Source of the DNA: Actinomycetes bacterium
GTDB taxonomy: Bacteria > Actinomycetota > Actinomycetes > DATJPE01
NCBI GenBank assembly: GCA_035506535.1
Contig: DATJPE010000102.1
Location: forward strand, 1-38,295
Length of the DNA stretch: 38,295 nt
Reading direction: 5' to 3'
Shown here: positions 26,211-34,009 of the stretch, in pieces
Layout of the letters: each line of letters begins with the position of its first letter
Position numbering within the stretch: the stretch's first letter is position 1
Position numbers and translations under genes: made by a program
Notes under the pieces: model-generated
Databases searched by the model: none
What the model was told of the DNA's origin: nothing
What the model saw: the letters and a program-made list of their open reading frames with translations, nothing else

Positions 26211-27565
26211 CGCTCGATCGGCCACATCGTGGCGCCGTTGGGTCCGCGCACACTGAGCACGCTCCCGTCGGGGGCGAAGGTGTAGCGCAGGGGTTCGCCC
26301 ACCGAGCCGTACCCGGGGCCGGTGGTGATCCGCAGGGTGACGTCGTCCTCGACGGCGAGCTCGAAGCAGCCCTCGGTCGGGTCCGACGCCGTCGGGTCGA
26401 GCATGAGCAGGGCCCCGTCGAGGCAGACCACGTCGGTGACCCCCCAGAGGTCGGCGAACCGACCGGCGAACCGCGACCGGTCGGTCTCCGGAGCGCCGGT
26501 CTGGCGCGCCGCGAGGTCGATCAGCTTCACGACGCCGAACGCCAGCTCCTCGGCGGGGCCGTCGACCGCGCTGGTGAGCACCGAGACGGCCAGGCGGTCG
26601 TCGGGGTCGAGCAGCGAGCGGGTGATCTGGCCGGGGAAGCCGCCACCGTGCCCGACCATGCGTCGCTCACCGACCTGGTCGACGCCGAACCCGAGGCCGT
26701 ACCAGCTCGTGGGGAGCCCCTCGACCTGCCACCACGCATGTTGGAGGAGACGCTTGGAGGCGTCGCTCACCAGCCGCTCGTCCCCGGGGCAGTGCGCCTC
26801 GAGGTAGCGGCACAGGTCCTCGGCCGTGCTGTAGAAGCCGGTGGCGGCGGCCATCGCGCGCGTGTCCACCGGGTCGATCGGGCGGCGCTGAGGTCCGGTC
26901 GCGAGCGTGCCGTAGCCGGTGACGTACTCCCCCGAGCGCGCCGGGTCGAGCTCGGGCCCGGTCCGGCTCAGGCCGAGCCGGGCGACGATCTCCGTGCTGA
27001 CGTAGTCGTGGTAGCTGCGTCCGGTGACCGCCTCGATGACCTCACCGAGCAGCGAGTAGGTGATGTTGGAGTACTTGAACCGCTCGTTGCGGGGACGGAT
27101 CGCCGCCCGGGTCGACGCGATCTCGTGCAGGGTCTCCCGGTCGGGGAACGGCCGCATGAGCTGCCAGTGGTCCGCGTCCTCGCCGTCGCGGATCACCCCG
27201 CCGGAATGGCTGAGCATCTCGCGGATCGTGACGTCGCCGACCGGCGGCTCGAGCCAGTCGAGGTGCCGGCTCACCGGGTCGTCGAGGCGCAGCGCCCCGG
27301 CCTCCACCAGCTGCAGGACGGCGGTGGCCGTGAAGGTCTTGGAGTGGGAGGCGACGCGGAACAGGTGCTCGGGCGTCAGCGGTACGTCGTTCTCGACGTC
27401 GGCGTGCCCGTGCGCCGAGGAGTGCACGAGCTCACCATCGTGGCGCACCGCGGCCTGCACGCCGGGGATGCGCAGGTAGGTCTGGCGGTAGGCGAGCCAG
27501 GAGCCGGCGTACGCCGTCGCGTCGCGGACGGCCTGGGGTCGCAGCTGGGGAGCGGGCACGCCCAT
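26195..27565 (-). CDS. Serine hydrolase, class C beta-lactamase / DD-peptidase fold
   Basis: This 456-aa protein has the three active-site elements of the Beta-lactamase (PF00144) family: SHSK (Ser73 to Lys76), KYSNITY with the Y-x-N motif, and VGHGGGFPG, corresponding to the K/H-x-G box. After the catalytic domain, residues ~340-456 form a separate beta-rich domain (FAGRFADLWGVTDVV and onward), as in many esterase/D-aminopeptidase members. No signal peptide is visible, so it is probably cytosolic. The substrate could be an ester or peptide; antibiotic resistance should not be assumed. The ATG at 27563-27565 is divergent from DUF2277 with a 51-bp gap. Confidence 0.9.
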   Translation of the reverse strand: MGVPAPQLRPQAVRDATAYAGSWLAYRQTYLRIPGVQAAVRHDGELVHSSAHGHADVENDVPLTPEHLFRVASHSKTFTATAVLQLVEAGALRLDDPVSRHLDWLEPPVGDVTIREMLSHSGGVIRDGEDADHWQLMRPFPDRETLHEIASTRAAIRPRNERFKYSNITYSLLGEVIEAVTGRSYHDYVSTEIVARLGLSRTGPELDPARSGEYVTGYGTLATGPQRRPIDPVDTRAMAAATGFYSTAEDLCRYLEAHCPGDERLVSDASKRLLQHAWWQVEGLPTSWYGLGFGVDQVGERRMVGHGGGFPGQITRSLLDPDDRLAVSVLTSAVDGPAEELAFGVVKLIDLAARQTGAPETDRSRFAGRFADLWGVTDVVCLDGALLMLDPTASDPTEGCFELAVEDDVTLRITTGPGYGSVGEPLRYTFAPDGSVLSVRGPNGATMWPIERYVSS

Positions 27566-27603
27566 GTCTAGCGTGCGCGGCGCCCGCTCGGCCAGACCTC
27601 GCC

Positions 27604-27609
27604 TAACCT
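27604..27609 (+). promoter_or_regulatory. Candidate -10 of a leaderless DUF2277 transcript
   Basis: TAACCT (TANNNT) lies 7 nt before the ATG at 27617. This spacing puts the transcription start on or next to the ATG, as in leaderless actinobacterial genes. No ribosome binding site is visible there. The -35 is not recognisable. Confidence 0.45.
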
Positions 27610-27616
27610 CGGTGGC

Positions 27617-27892
27617 ATGTGCCGAAACATCACCGAGCTGCGTGGTCTGGAGCCTCCCGCGACCGCCGAGGAGGTCGAGGCCGCGGCGAGGCAGTACGTC
27701 CGCAAGGTCAGCGGCCTGACCCGGCCGAACCCGGCCGTCCAGGACGCGTTCGACGCGGCCGTCGCGGCAGTGGCCGCCGCCACGACCGACCTGCTCGACC
27801 GGCTGCCGGCCCGCCGGCAGCCACCGGCGACGGTGCCGCCGCTGCGCCGCCCGGAGGTCCGGGCCCGCATGGAGGCGCGAGCCGGGAGCTGA
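27617..27892 (+). CDS. DUF2277 family protein
   Basis: This 91-aa protein carries the hallmark start MCRNITELRGLEPPAT followed by AAARQYVRKVSG near residues 22-34. This is the signature of DUF2277, a small helical family whose biochemical role is unknown. The conserved Cys2 and the QYVRKVSG stretch are present. The tail (residues 68-91) is Pro/Arg-rich. It is convergent with the TPR-like gene, 7 bp away, and probably leaderless. Confidence 0.88.
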   Translation: MCRNITELRGLEPPATAEEVEAAARQYVRKVSGLTRPNPAVQDAFDAAVAAVAAATTDLLDRLPARRQPPATVPPLRRPEVRARMEARAGS

Positions 27893-27899
27893 CGACGCC

Positions 27900-28421
27900 T
27901 CAGCCGCGCAGGCCGTACCAGGGCTCGCGCGCCAGCTCGACCTCGAGGATCTCGCGATCCTCGGCGTCCGCGAGTGCGGCGGTGAGCTCGACCGCGCGAG
28001 CGCGGTGCTCGGACCCGCCCTGTGGGTCGCCGGTGGCCGCGAGCGCGCGGGCGAGCGCCTCGTGAGCGAACGGCGGGTCCCACTCCTCCATCTGTCCTGG
28101 CTCGGCCTCGACGATCTCAAGGCATCGGCGGGCGTGGTGCAGTGACAGCTCGGGCAGGCCGACCGCGAGAGCGGCCCGCGCCACGAGGTGCTCGCCCCGG
28201 GCCTGGTTGGCGGCATTGCCGACCTCCATCCAGTGCCGCAGCGACGCGTAGGCGCCGGACAGCGCCCGGTCGCGCTGCTCGCGCGGGCTCTCCGGCGAGA
28301 GCCCCGCGTCGATGAGGGTCCAGACCTCGTTGTTGAACTGCATGCCGAAGCGCCGATGGAGAGCGGCGTCGTCGGGCGCCTCGCTCGCGCCAGGAGTGTC
28401 CGCGGCCACGGCGTCGCTCAC
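27900..28421 (-). CDS. Conserved TPR-like hypothetical protein
   Basis: This 173-aa helical protein contains MQFNNEVWTLIDA, then YASLRHWMEVGNAANQARGEH, LSLHHARRCLEIVEAE and WDPPFAHEALARALAATGD. The pattern suggests two or three TPR-like helical pairs. It resembles a widely conserved family without assigned function in which the HW and NxxRGE residues recur. The GTG at 28419-28421 overlaps the stop of the SDR gene by 4 bp (GTGA), so the proteins are made together and may work together. The open frame to 29189 is antisense-type read-through of the SDR gene. Confidence 0.82.
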   Translation of the reverse strand: MSDAVAADTPGASEAPDDAALHRRFGMQFNNEVWTLIDAGLSPESPREQRDRALSGAYASLRHWMEVGNAANQARGEHLVARAALAVGLPELSLHHARRCLEIVEAEPGQMEEWDPPFAHEALARALAATGDPQGGSEHRARAVELTAALADAEDREILEVELAREPWYGLRG

Positions 28422-29164
28422 CAGTCCTGGTCCGTCGGGCGGATCAGGACCTCGTTCACCGCGACGTGGTCGGGCGCGGTGACGGCGTAGAGGATGGCGT
28501 GCGCGATGTCCTCGGCCTGCAGCTGGCGGATGCTCGCGGCCCGGGCCCGGATGCCCTCCTTCGCCGCCGGTTGCGTGACGTGCTCGCGCAGCTCGGTGTC
28601 CACCATGCCCGGCTCGATGAGCACGACGCGTACGCCCTGCTTGGTGACCTCCTGGCGAAGCGCCTCGCTGAAGGCGTTGACCGCCCACTTCGAGGCGCTG
28701 TAGGCGCCGTTGCCGGTCCGCGCGATACGCCCGGCGACCGACGAGAGCTGGATCAGCGATCCCCGGCTCTCCAGCAGGTGCGGCAGTGCCGCGTGGGTGA
28801 CGTACATGAGCCCGAGGACGTTGGTGTTGACCATCCGGCGCCAGTCCTCGGTGTCCGCGCCGACGATCTGGCCCAGCAGCATGACGCCGGCGTTGTTCAC
28901 GACCACGTCGAGACGGCCGAAGGTCTCGACGGTGTCGGCGACGGCGGCGCGTACGGCGTCCTCGTCGGTGACGTCCAGCTCGAGCGCCAGCGCCTTCACC
29001 CCACGCCCGGCGAGGTCGGCCTCGAGCTCGGCGAGCCGGTCGACGCGGCGCGCCGCCACGGCCACGGACGCGCCCGCCTCGGCCAGCGCGACCGCGGTGG
29101 CCCGGCCGATCCCCGAGGACGCGCCGGTGACGAACGCGACCTTGCCCTCCAACGGACCTGGCAT
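28418..29164 (-). CDS. Short-chain dehydrogenase/reductase (SDR)
   Basis: This 248-aa classical SDR shows TGASSGIG near residue 14 (cofactor binding), VAARRVDRL (Arg-Arg suggests NADP preference), NNAGVMLLG, the catalytic Ser in LSSVAG and the YSASK pair. EPGMVDTELREH follows as in typical members. It reduces or oxidises an unknown carbonyl/alcohol. The ATG at 29164 has GGAGG about 6 nt upstream. It is co-translated with the TPR-like gene. Confidence 0.93.
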   Translation of the reverse strand: MPGPLEGKVAFVTGASSGIGRATAVALAEAGASVAVAARRVDRLAELEADLAGRGVKALALELDVTDEDAVRAAVADTVETFGRLDVVVNNAGVMLLGQIVGADTEDWRRMVNTNVLGLMYVTHAALPHLLESRGSLIQLSSVAGRIARTGNGAYSASKWAVNAFSEALRQEVTKQGVRVVLIEPGMVDTELREHVTQPAAKEGIRARAASIRQLQAEDIAHAILYAVTAPDHVAVNEVLIRPTDQDW

Positions 29165-29203
29165 GGCGAACCTCCTCGGCCCCGAGCATAGGCAGCGGGC
29201 CTG

Positions 29204-29920
29204 TCAGCCCGGGAGGACCCGGCGCCAGGTCCCGGCGCGAGCGGGCACGCGGGAGAAGTCGTAGCGGGTGCCGTCCGCCCCGAGCGCGAGCAGGGTCACC
29301 GAGGAGGAGCCGTACGTCCTCCCGTCGAACTCGCGGCGCACCAGCAGATCGCCGTCGGCAGCGCTCGGCTCACCCTCCAGGGCCGCCGTCCAGGCGCCCC
29401 ATGCCTCGCTCGTGGTGCCCCGCAGGAGCGAGCCCTCGTCGGGCGAGGGCGTTGCCGCGAGCAGCGCGCGGCCCGTCCGGACCACCGGTGAGTCGACGTC
29501 GACCCCGGCGTTGACGAGCACGTGGTCGCCCGCCGGCAGGCCTCGGTGGGTGAGCGCGTCGCCGTCCCAGCTCCAGACCTCGGCGTCGGCGAGACCCACG
29601 CGCAGCAGGTGGAAGGAGTCGTAGGCGGAAACGTCGGACGGCACGCCACGGCCGGACAGCAGGTCGACCACGAGGCCGCCTCGCGACGGCCGGTCCTCGC
29701 GCTCGGGCAGCCGCGGGCCGTTGAGCAGGCCCGCCGCGACCGGTGTCTCCCGGGACACGGCCAGCCAGGTCCCTCCCGCGACGCGATCCCGACCGCCCAC
29801 CAGCCCCGGCCAGTACGGCCCCGGCGGGTCCCACGGCCGGCCGAGGAACTCGTCGCGTACGGCGGCCAGCAGGACCGGCCACGCCGCCCGGGGGTCGAAG
29901 CGGAGCAGCACGGTGCACAC
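29204..29920 (-). CDS. NRDE / TANGO2-like protein
   Basis: This is a 238-aa protein. It starts at the GTG 29918-29920, giving (M)CTVLLRFDPRAAW, then AAVRDEFLGRPWDPPG, the N-R-D-E-like motif of the Transport and Golgi organization 2 (NRDE, PF05742) family. The invariant Cys2 is suitable for an N-terminal nucleophile after Met removal. GGTWLAVSRE, the turn after the second strand, also fits. The function of bacterial members is unsettled; heme or acyl-CoA handling has been discussed for the eukaryotic homolog. A -10-like TAGCCT lies 8 nt upstream and there is no ribosome binding site, so a leaderless message is likely. It is divergent from the Gfo/Idh gene (51 bp). Confidence 0.8.
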   Translation of the reverse strand: MCTVLLRFDPRAAWPVLLAAVRDEFLGRPWDPPGPYWPGLVGGRDRVAGGTWLAVSRETPVAAGLLNGPRLPEREDRPSRGGLVVDLLSGRGVPSDVSAYDSFHLLRVGLADAEVWSWDGDALTHRGLPAGDHVLVNAGVDVDSPVVRTGRALLAATPSPDEGSLLRGTTSEAWGAWTAALEGEPSAADGDLLVRREFDGRTYGSSSVTLLALGADGTRYDFSRVPARAGTWRRVLPG

Positions 29921-29928
29921 GGCAGGAC

Positions 29929-29934
29929 AGGCTA
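29929..29934 (-). promoter_or_regulatory. Candidate -10 of a leaderless NRDE gene transcript
   Basis: On the minus strand TAGCCT ends 8 nt before the GTG at 29920. This is the same hexamer and nearly the same spacing as before parE. No -35 is recognisable. Confidence 0.4.
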
Positions 29935-29971
29935 GGCGCGATGATGGCCGCACCGACGACGGGAGGCTGGG

Positions 29972-30991
29972 GTGAGCGAGGAGGTCAGGGTCGCGCTGTT
30001 CGGTTATGGGCTGGCCGGCCGGTACTTCCACGCGCCGCTGATCCGGCTCGTGGACGGCCTACGCGTCACCACGGTGGTCACCCGCGACGCCGGTCGGTCC
30101 GCCGCGGCGCGCGAGGACGACCCGGACGTCGCCGTCGTGGCCGACCCCGGCGCCGTGTGGGCCCGCGCCGGCGAGCACGACCTCGTCGTCGTCGCGTCGG
30201 CGAACCGCACACACGTCACCCTCGCCCGAGCCGCCCTGGCGGCCGGCCTGCCGGTGGTCGTCGACAAGCCGCTGTGCCGCACGCCTGAGGAGGCCGCTGC
30301 CCTGCAGCGCGAGGCGGCCGGACGCCTGACGGTGTTCCAGAACCGGCGCTGGGACGGCGACTTCCTCGCGCTGCGCGCGGCGGTGGAGGCCGGCCGGATC
30401 GGCACCGTGCACCGCTTCGAGTCGCGCTTCGAGCGCTGGCGGGTGGAGCCCAAGGGGTACTGGCGGGAGTCCGGTGACCCCGAGGACCTGGGGGGCCTGC
30501 TCTACGACCTGGGCAGCCACCTCGCCGACCAGGCCCTGCTCCTGCTCGGGCCGGTCGCCGAGGTCCGTGCGGAGGTGCGCCGTGTCCGGCCGTGGGCCGC
30601 GGTGGACGACGACGCCTTCGTCGCGCTGCGCCATGAGTCGGGAGCCGTCTCGCACCTGTGGATGTCCTCGGTGGCCGCCGAGCAGGGACCGCGCTTCCGG
30701 GTCCTCGGCACCGCGGGCGCCTGGGTCAGCGAGGGGCTGGACGGCCAGGAGGACGCGCTGCGCGCGGGGCGAAGCCCGTACGACGTACCGCCCCGGCACG
30801 CCCGCCTGCTCGCCGCCGCCGACGGCGACGACCTCGCCGAGTCCTCGGTCGACGTGACCGGCGGCGACTGGCCGGCGTTCTATCGCGGGGTGCCGGCCTG
30901 GGTGCGCGGCGAGGCGCCGGCCCCGGTGGCCCTGGACGACGTCGTGGCGACGCTTCGGATCCTGCGCAGCGCGGCTGAGCAGGCCGGATGA
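29972..30991 (+). CDS. Gfo/Idh/MocA family oxidoreductase
   Basis: This is a 339-aa NAD(P)-dependent oxidoreductase. It has the Rossmann start VALFGYGLAGRYFHAPLI, then VVVASANRTHV, VVVDKPLCRT (the family's E-K-P-type motif, here D-K-P), QNRRWDGDFLAL, and the C-domain DLGSHLADQALLLLG with the catalytic-site Asp and His. YhhX/YdgJ-type members share the RYFHAPLI and QNRRWD segments. The substrate is probably a sugar or inositol derivative; it cannot be read from sequence. The GTG at 29972 follows GGGAGG by 4-5 nt. The stop overlaps the next start (ATGA). Confidence 0.92.
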   Translation: MSEEVRVALFGYGLAGRYFHAPLIRLVDGLRVTTVVTRDAGRSAAAREDDPDVAVVADPGAVWARAGEHDLVVVASANRTHVTLARAALAAGLPVVVDKPLCRTPEEAAALQREAAGRLTVFQNRRWDGDFLALRAAVEAGRIGTVHRFESRFERWRVEPKGYWRESGDPEDLGGLLYDLGSHLADQALLLLGPVAEVRAEVRRVRPWAAVDDDAFVALRHESGAVSHLWMSSVAAEQGPRFRVLGTAGAWVSEGLDGQEDALRAGRSPYDVPPRHARLLAAADGDDLAESSVDVTGGDWPAFYRGVPAWVRGEAPAPVALDDVVATLRILRSAAEQAG

Positions 30992-31674
30992 GGCTGGTCT
31001 TCTCCGCGCTCGCGGCGGCGGCCCTGCTCGGTCTCCTCGCCTCGCCGGCCGACGCCGTGACGACCGCGGCCGCCCGTACGCCGACCGCGCACGCCGTCAT
31101 CCGCAAGGTCGGGCCCACCGAGTGGTCACTCATCCGCCGGACGGGGACGTGGCGGCCCGGCTGCCCGGGAAGGCGTACCACGTTTCGGCGCGTCGAGGTC
31201 GACTACCACGGCTTCGACGGGAAGGTGCATCGCGGCGCGCTGGTCGTCAACCGTGACGTGGCGGTGTCGGTCGCGCGGATCATGACCCGGCTCTTCGACG
31301 ACGGCTTCCCGATCCACCGGATGCAGCCGATCGAGACCTACGGCGGCGACGACGACGCGAGCATGCGGGCGGACAACACCTCGGCGATGAACTGCCGGAA
31401 GCCGGCTCAGGCCAACGCGCCCGCCAGGGACTCCCCCCACGCCAACGGACGGGCGATCGACATCAACCCCTGGGAGAATCCCTGGGTGGACCCCCGCTGC
31501 GGCTGCTTCCGTCCGGACCGGAAGTACGGGCACCTGCGGCACGGCCGGGGGGTCGTCACGGCCACCGTGGTGGACGTGTTCTCGGCACGGGGCTGGATCT
31601 GGCGAGGTCGGGGCAGCAGCCCCGATCTCCAGCACTTCGACACCGGCTACCCTTCGCGGCCACCGCGACACTGA
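30988..31674 (+). CDS. Secreted M15-type peptidase (D-Ala-D-Ala carboxypeptidase-like)
   Basis: This 228-aa protein has an N-terminal signal peptide (hydrophobic residues ~4-20, cleavage likely after SPADA at about 23). The C-terminal domain carries the M15 zinc site: SPHANGRAIDINPW with His and Asp ligands, and DLQHFD with the third ligand. It resembles the VanY/endolysin-like M15C peptidases that trim cell-wall peptides. Four Cys (CPGR, MNCRK, RCGCF) could form disulfides after export. Translation is coupled to the oxidoreductase gene (ATGA), although the functions are not obviously related. Confidence 0.88.
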   Translation: MRLVFSALAAAALLGLLASPADAVTTAAARTPTAHAVIRKVGPTEWSLIRRTGTWRPGCPGRRTTFRRVEVDYHGFDGKVHRGALVVNRDVAVSVARIMTRLFDDGFPIHRMQPIETYGGDDDASMRADNTSAMNCRKPAQANAPARDSPHANGRAIDINPWENPWVDPRCGCFRPDRKYGHLRHGRGVVTATVVDVFSARGWIWRGRGSSPDLQHFDTGYPSRPPRH

Positions 31675-31709
31675 CGTCGAGCGGTCTCGAGGACGAGCGG
31701 AGGAGCGGG

Positions 31710-32660
31710 ATGCACTACCGGCGGCTGGGGCACTCGGGACTGACCGTGTCGGTCGTCGGGCTGGGCTGCAACAACCTCGGCGGCCGCCTGGACCGGGCGG
31801 CGACGGCCGGCGTCGTGGGCGCGGCGCTGGACTGCGGCATCACGCTGTTCGACACCGCCGACATCTACGGGGTCCCGCACGGCGCCTCGGAGGAGGAGCT
31901 CGGCAAGGCGCTGCGGGCCCACCGCGACGAGGTCGTCCTCGCCACGAAGTTCGGCATGGACATGGAGGGCGCGAACGGCCCCGACTTCGGGGCGAGGGGG
32001 GCGCGGCGGTACGTGCTGCGCGCCGTGGAGGCGTCGTTGCGGAGGCTGCGTACGGACCACGTCGACCTCCTGCAGATGCACGAGCCGGACCCGGCGACCC
32101 CGATCGAGGAGACCCTCGGCGCGCTCGACGACCTGGTCCACGACGGCAAGGTCCGCTACGTCGGGAGCTCGAACTTCGCCGCCTGGCAGGTGGTCGAGGC
32201 CGAGTGGGTCTCGCGGGTCGACGGGGTGACGCGCTTCGTCAGCGCCCAGAACCGCTACTCGCTGCTCGAGCGCGGCATCGAGGCGGAGCTCGTACCGGCC
32301 TGCGAGGAGTACGGCATCGGGATCATCCCCTTCTATCCGCTGGAGAGCGGCCTGCTGTCCGGCAAGTACCGGCGTGGCGAGGAGCCGCCCCAGGGCAGCC
32401 GGCTGGCAAGGGACCGCTTCGTGGGTCGGCTGGCCGAGGCGCCCTGGGACGTCATCGAGGCGCTGCAGGACTTCGCGGACAAGCGCGGCCTCGGCCTGAT
32501 CGACGTCGCGATCGGCGGGCTCGTGGCCCAGCCCGGGGTCGCCTCCGCGATCGTCGGGGCGATGACCCCCGAGCAGGTGCGGGCCAACGCCCGGGCGGCC
32601 GAGTGGGAGCCCGACCCCAGCGACCTCGCGACCCTGGACGAGCTCACGACCCGGACCTAG
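31710..32660 (+). CDS. Aldo/keto reductase
   Basis: This 316-aa NADP-dependent reductase has the TIM-barrel landmarks MHYRRLGHSGLTVSVVGLG, FDTADIYG with the catalytic Asp and Tyr, VVLATKFG with the catalytic Lys, LLQMHEPD with the catalytic His, YVGSSNF, and the C-terminal cofactor site AIVGAMTPEQVRAN. It is a general member of the family and not especially close to the YghZ-like protein at 22218-23252. The ATG at 31710 is preceded by GGAGGAG. It is followed by a strong hairpin. Confidence 0.92.
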   Translation: MHYRRLGHSGLTVSVVGLGCNNLGGRLDRAATAGVVGAALDCGITLFDTADIYGVPHGASEEELGKALRAHRDEVVLATKFGMDMEGANGPDFGARGARRYVLRAVEASLRRLRTDHVDLLQMHEPDPATPIEETLGALDDLVHDGKVRYVGSSNFAAWQVVEAEWVSRVDGVTRFVSAQNRYSLLERGIEAELVPACEEYGIGIIPFYPLESGLLSGKYRRGEEPPQGSRLARDRFVGRLAEAPWDVIEALQDFADKRGLGLIDVAIGGLVAQPGVASAIVGAMTPEQVRANARAAEWEPDPSDLATLDELTTRT

Positions 32661-32673
32661 TTCCGCCCGCTCT

Positions 32674-32724
32674 CGAGGTGTCAGACGTTTCCGCGTGGGG
32701 ACGCCCGAAACGCCTGACACCTCG
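32674..32724. terminator. Strong bidirectional terminator hairpin
   Basis: Arms 32674-32690 and 32708-32724 (CGAGGTGTCAGACGTTT against its complement) match at 16 of 17 positions. The 17-nt loop contains a nested GCGT-GGGG-ACGC hairpin. It lies in the 75-bp gap between the convergent aldo/keto reductase and SIMPL genes, 13 bp from each stop, which fits a shared terminator. Confidence 0.7.
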
Positions 32725-32735
32725 CCAGGACCGCG

Positions 32736-33524
32736 TCACTGCAGGGTGAAGGCGACCGTCACGGTGACCGTCACGTCCTGGGAACCGGTCGCAATGGGCA
32801 GCGACGTCGCCGACGCCGCGGCCGAGGCGGCGGGGAACGTGCCGTCGTAGACCGGCCGGGGCTCGGAGCCCACCGTCTCCGTGATGGTCACGACCGGGCC
32901 GAGGCTGCGACCGGCCAGGTGGGCGTACTGGTCCGCCTTCGTCTTCGCCGCGTCGAAGGCGTTGGTCCGCGCCGCGGTGACCAGCGAGCTGTCGTCGCCG
33001 AGGTCGAGGGAGACGTCGTCGAGGGACACGGCGGAGCCGCCGGCCTTCACCGCGGCACCGATCGTGTCGCTGGCCTTGGCGATGGAGCGCAGCACCGCGG
33101 TGACGCTCTCGCTCATCACATAGCGGCGCACCAGCGGCCCGTGGGCGACGAGACGGACCTGCTCGGAGTACAGCGAGACGTCGCTGGTCTGCAGGTCCTT
33201 GGCGGCGACACCGTGGGCACGCAGGGACGCCTGCACCTTGGCCATGTCGGTGTTCGCTCCGTCGACGGCCCCTCCGACCGAAGCGGCCGTGACCTGGACC
33301 GAGAACGACGTGCGCAACGTGTCGGGTGTGCCGGTGGCCGTGCCCGTGGCGCTGACCGTCACGAGGTCGGAACGGTCGGAGGCGGACGGGGTCGCGAGAG
33401 CGGCAGGGCCGGTGGCGTACGCCGTCCCGGAGGTGCGCGACGTGCCGAGCACGTACGCGACGACGAGCGCGATGACGAGGGCCGCGCCGAGCAGGACCCG
33501 GCGGCCGGTGCGAGTGAGCGTCAT
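32736..33524 (-). CDS. SIMPL domain protein, membrane-anchored
   Basis: This 262-aa protein has an N-terminal membrane segment (residues ~9-27, RVLLGAALVIALVVAYVL), a Ser/Thr/Ala-rich linker and a C-terminal SIMPL (DUF541) domain. That domain runs from VTVSATGTATGTPDTLRTSF through KDLQTSDVSLYSEQ to a final VTVTVTVAFTLQ. Members are secreted or membrane-tethered and their biochemistry is unclear; some bind proteins at the envelope. The ATG at 33522-33524 has a weak ribosome binding site. It lies 35 bp after the MarR gene on the same strand and could be the last gene of that operon. Confidence 0.9.
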   Translation of the reverse strand: MTLTRTGRRVLLGAALVIALVVAYVLGTSRTSGTAYATGPAALATPSASDRSDLVTVSATGTATGTPDTLRTSFSVQVTAASVGGAVDGANTDMAKVQASLRAHGVAAKDLQTSDVSLYSEQVRLVAHGPLVRRYVMSESVTAVLRSIAKASDTIGAAVKAGGSAVSLDDVSLDLGDDSSLVTAARTNAFDAAKTKADQYAHLAGRSLGPVVTITETVGSEPRPVYDGTFPAASAAASATSLPIATGSQDVTVTVTVAFTLQ

Positions 33525-33559
33525 GCCGCTCGGACGCCGCCGACCGGGGCACGGTTCCC

Positions 33560-34009
33560 TCAGACGTCCTCGACGAGCGCCTCGAACGCCTCCAGCGCCT
33601 CGACGAGCTTCGCGCGGGCCTCGGGCTCGAGGCGGTCGAAGCGCTCCAGCAGGGCCGAGGCACGCATCCGCCGGACCTGGTCGACCAGCCGGCGACCGTC
33701 CTCGGTGGCCTCGGCGAAGGACGAGCGCCGGTCCGCCGGGTCGACGCTGCGACTGATGAGGCCGCCCTCCTCAAGGCCGGCGACGATCCGCGACAGCGTC
33801 GCCGGGGTCACGCCCTCCCGCGCCGCGAGGTCGCCGAGCCGGATGGGCCCGACGTCGACGACGGTGGCCAGGGCCGACATCGTGCCGGGCCCGACCGGAG
33901 CCACGACGGCCCGACGGCTCCACCGAACCAGACGGCTGACCGCCTGGTAGAGCCGCTCAGCGGCGGCGACCTCGGCGGCGGGGCGAGCCTGCTCGCTCGT
34001 CGGCGTCAC
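33560..34009 (-). CDS. MarR family transcriptional regulator
   Basis: This is a 149-aa winged helix-turn-helix protein. The DNA-binding part is LGDLAAREGVTPATLSRIVAGLEE, followed by the wing with the conserved SVDPADRRSS. Helical dimerisation segments are at both ends. It is probably a repressor of the exporter gene next to it. The GTG at 34007-34009 overlaps the exporter stop (GTGA), so regulator and exporter are co-expressed, the usual arrangement for autoregulated drug efflux. An operator candidate is the dyad at 35762-35785 before the exporter. Confidence 0.93.
   Translation of the reverse strand: MTPTSEQARPAAEVAAAERLYQAVSRLVRWSRRAVVAPVGPGTMSALATVVDVGPIRLGDLAAREGVTPATLSRIVAGLEEGGLISRSVDPADRRSSFAEATEDGRRLVDQVRRMRASALLERFDRLEPEARAKLVEALEAFEALVEDV

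Noticed and set aside
26195-27565. Serine hydrolase as an antibiotic-resistance beta-lactamase
   Set aside because: SxxK, YxN and HxG motifs are shared with esterases and peptidases, and there is no signal peptide; no basis for a resistance claim.
26195-28216. A 673-codon frame extending the serine hydrolase
   Set aside because: The extension is antisense to DUF2277 and out of frame with the TPR-like gene; the ATG at 27565 gives a normal family N-terminus.
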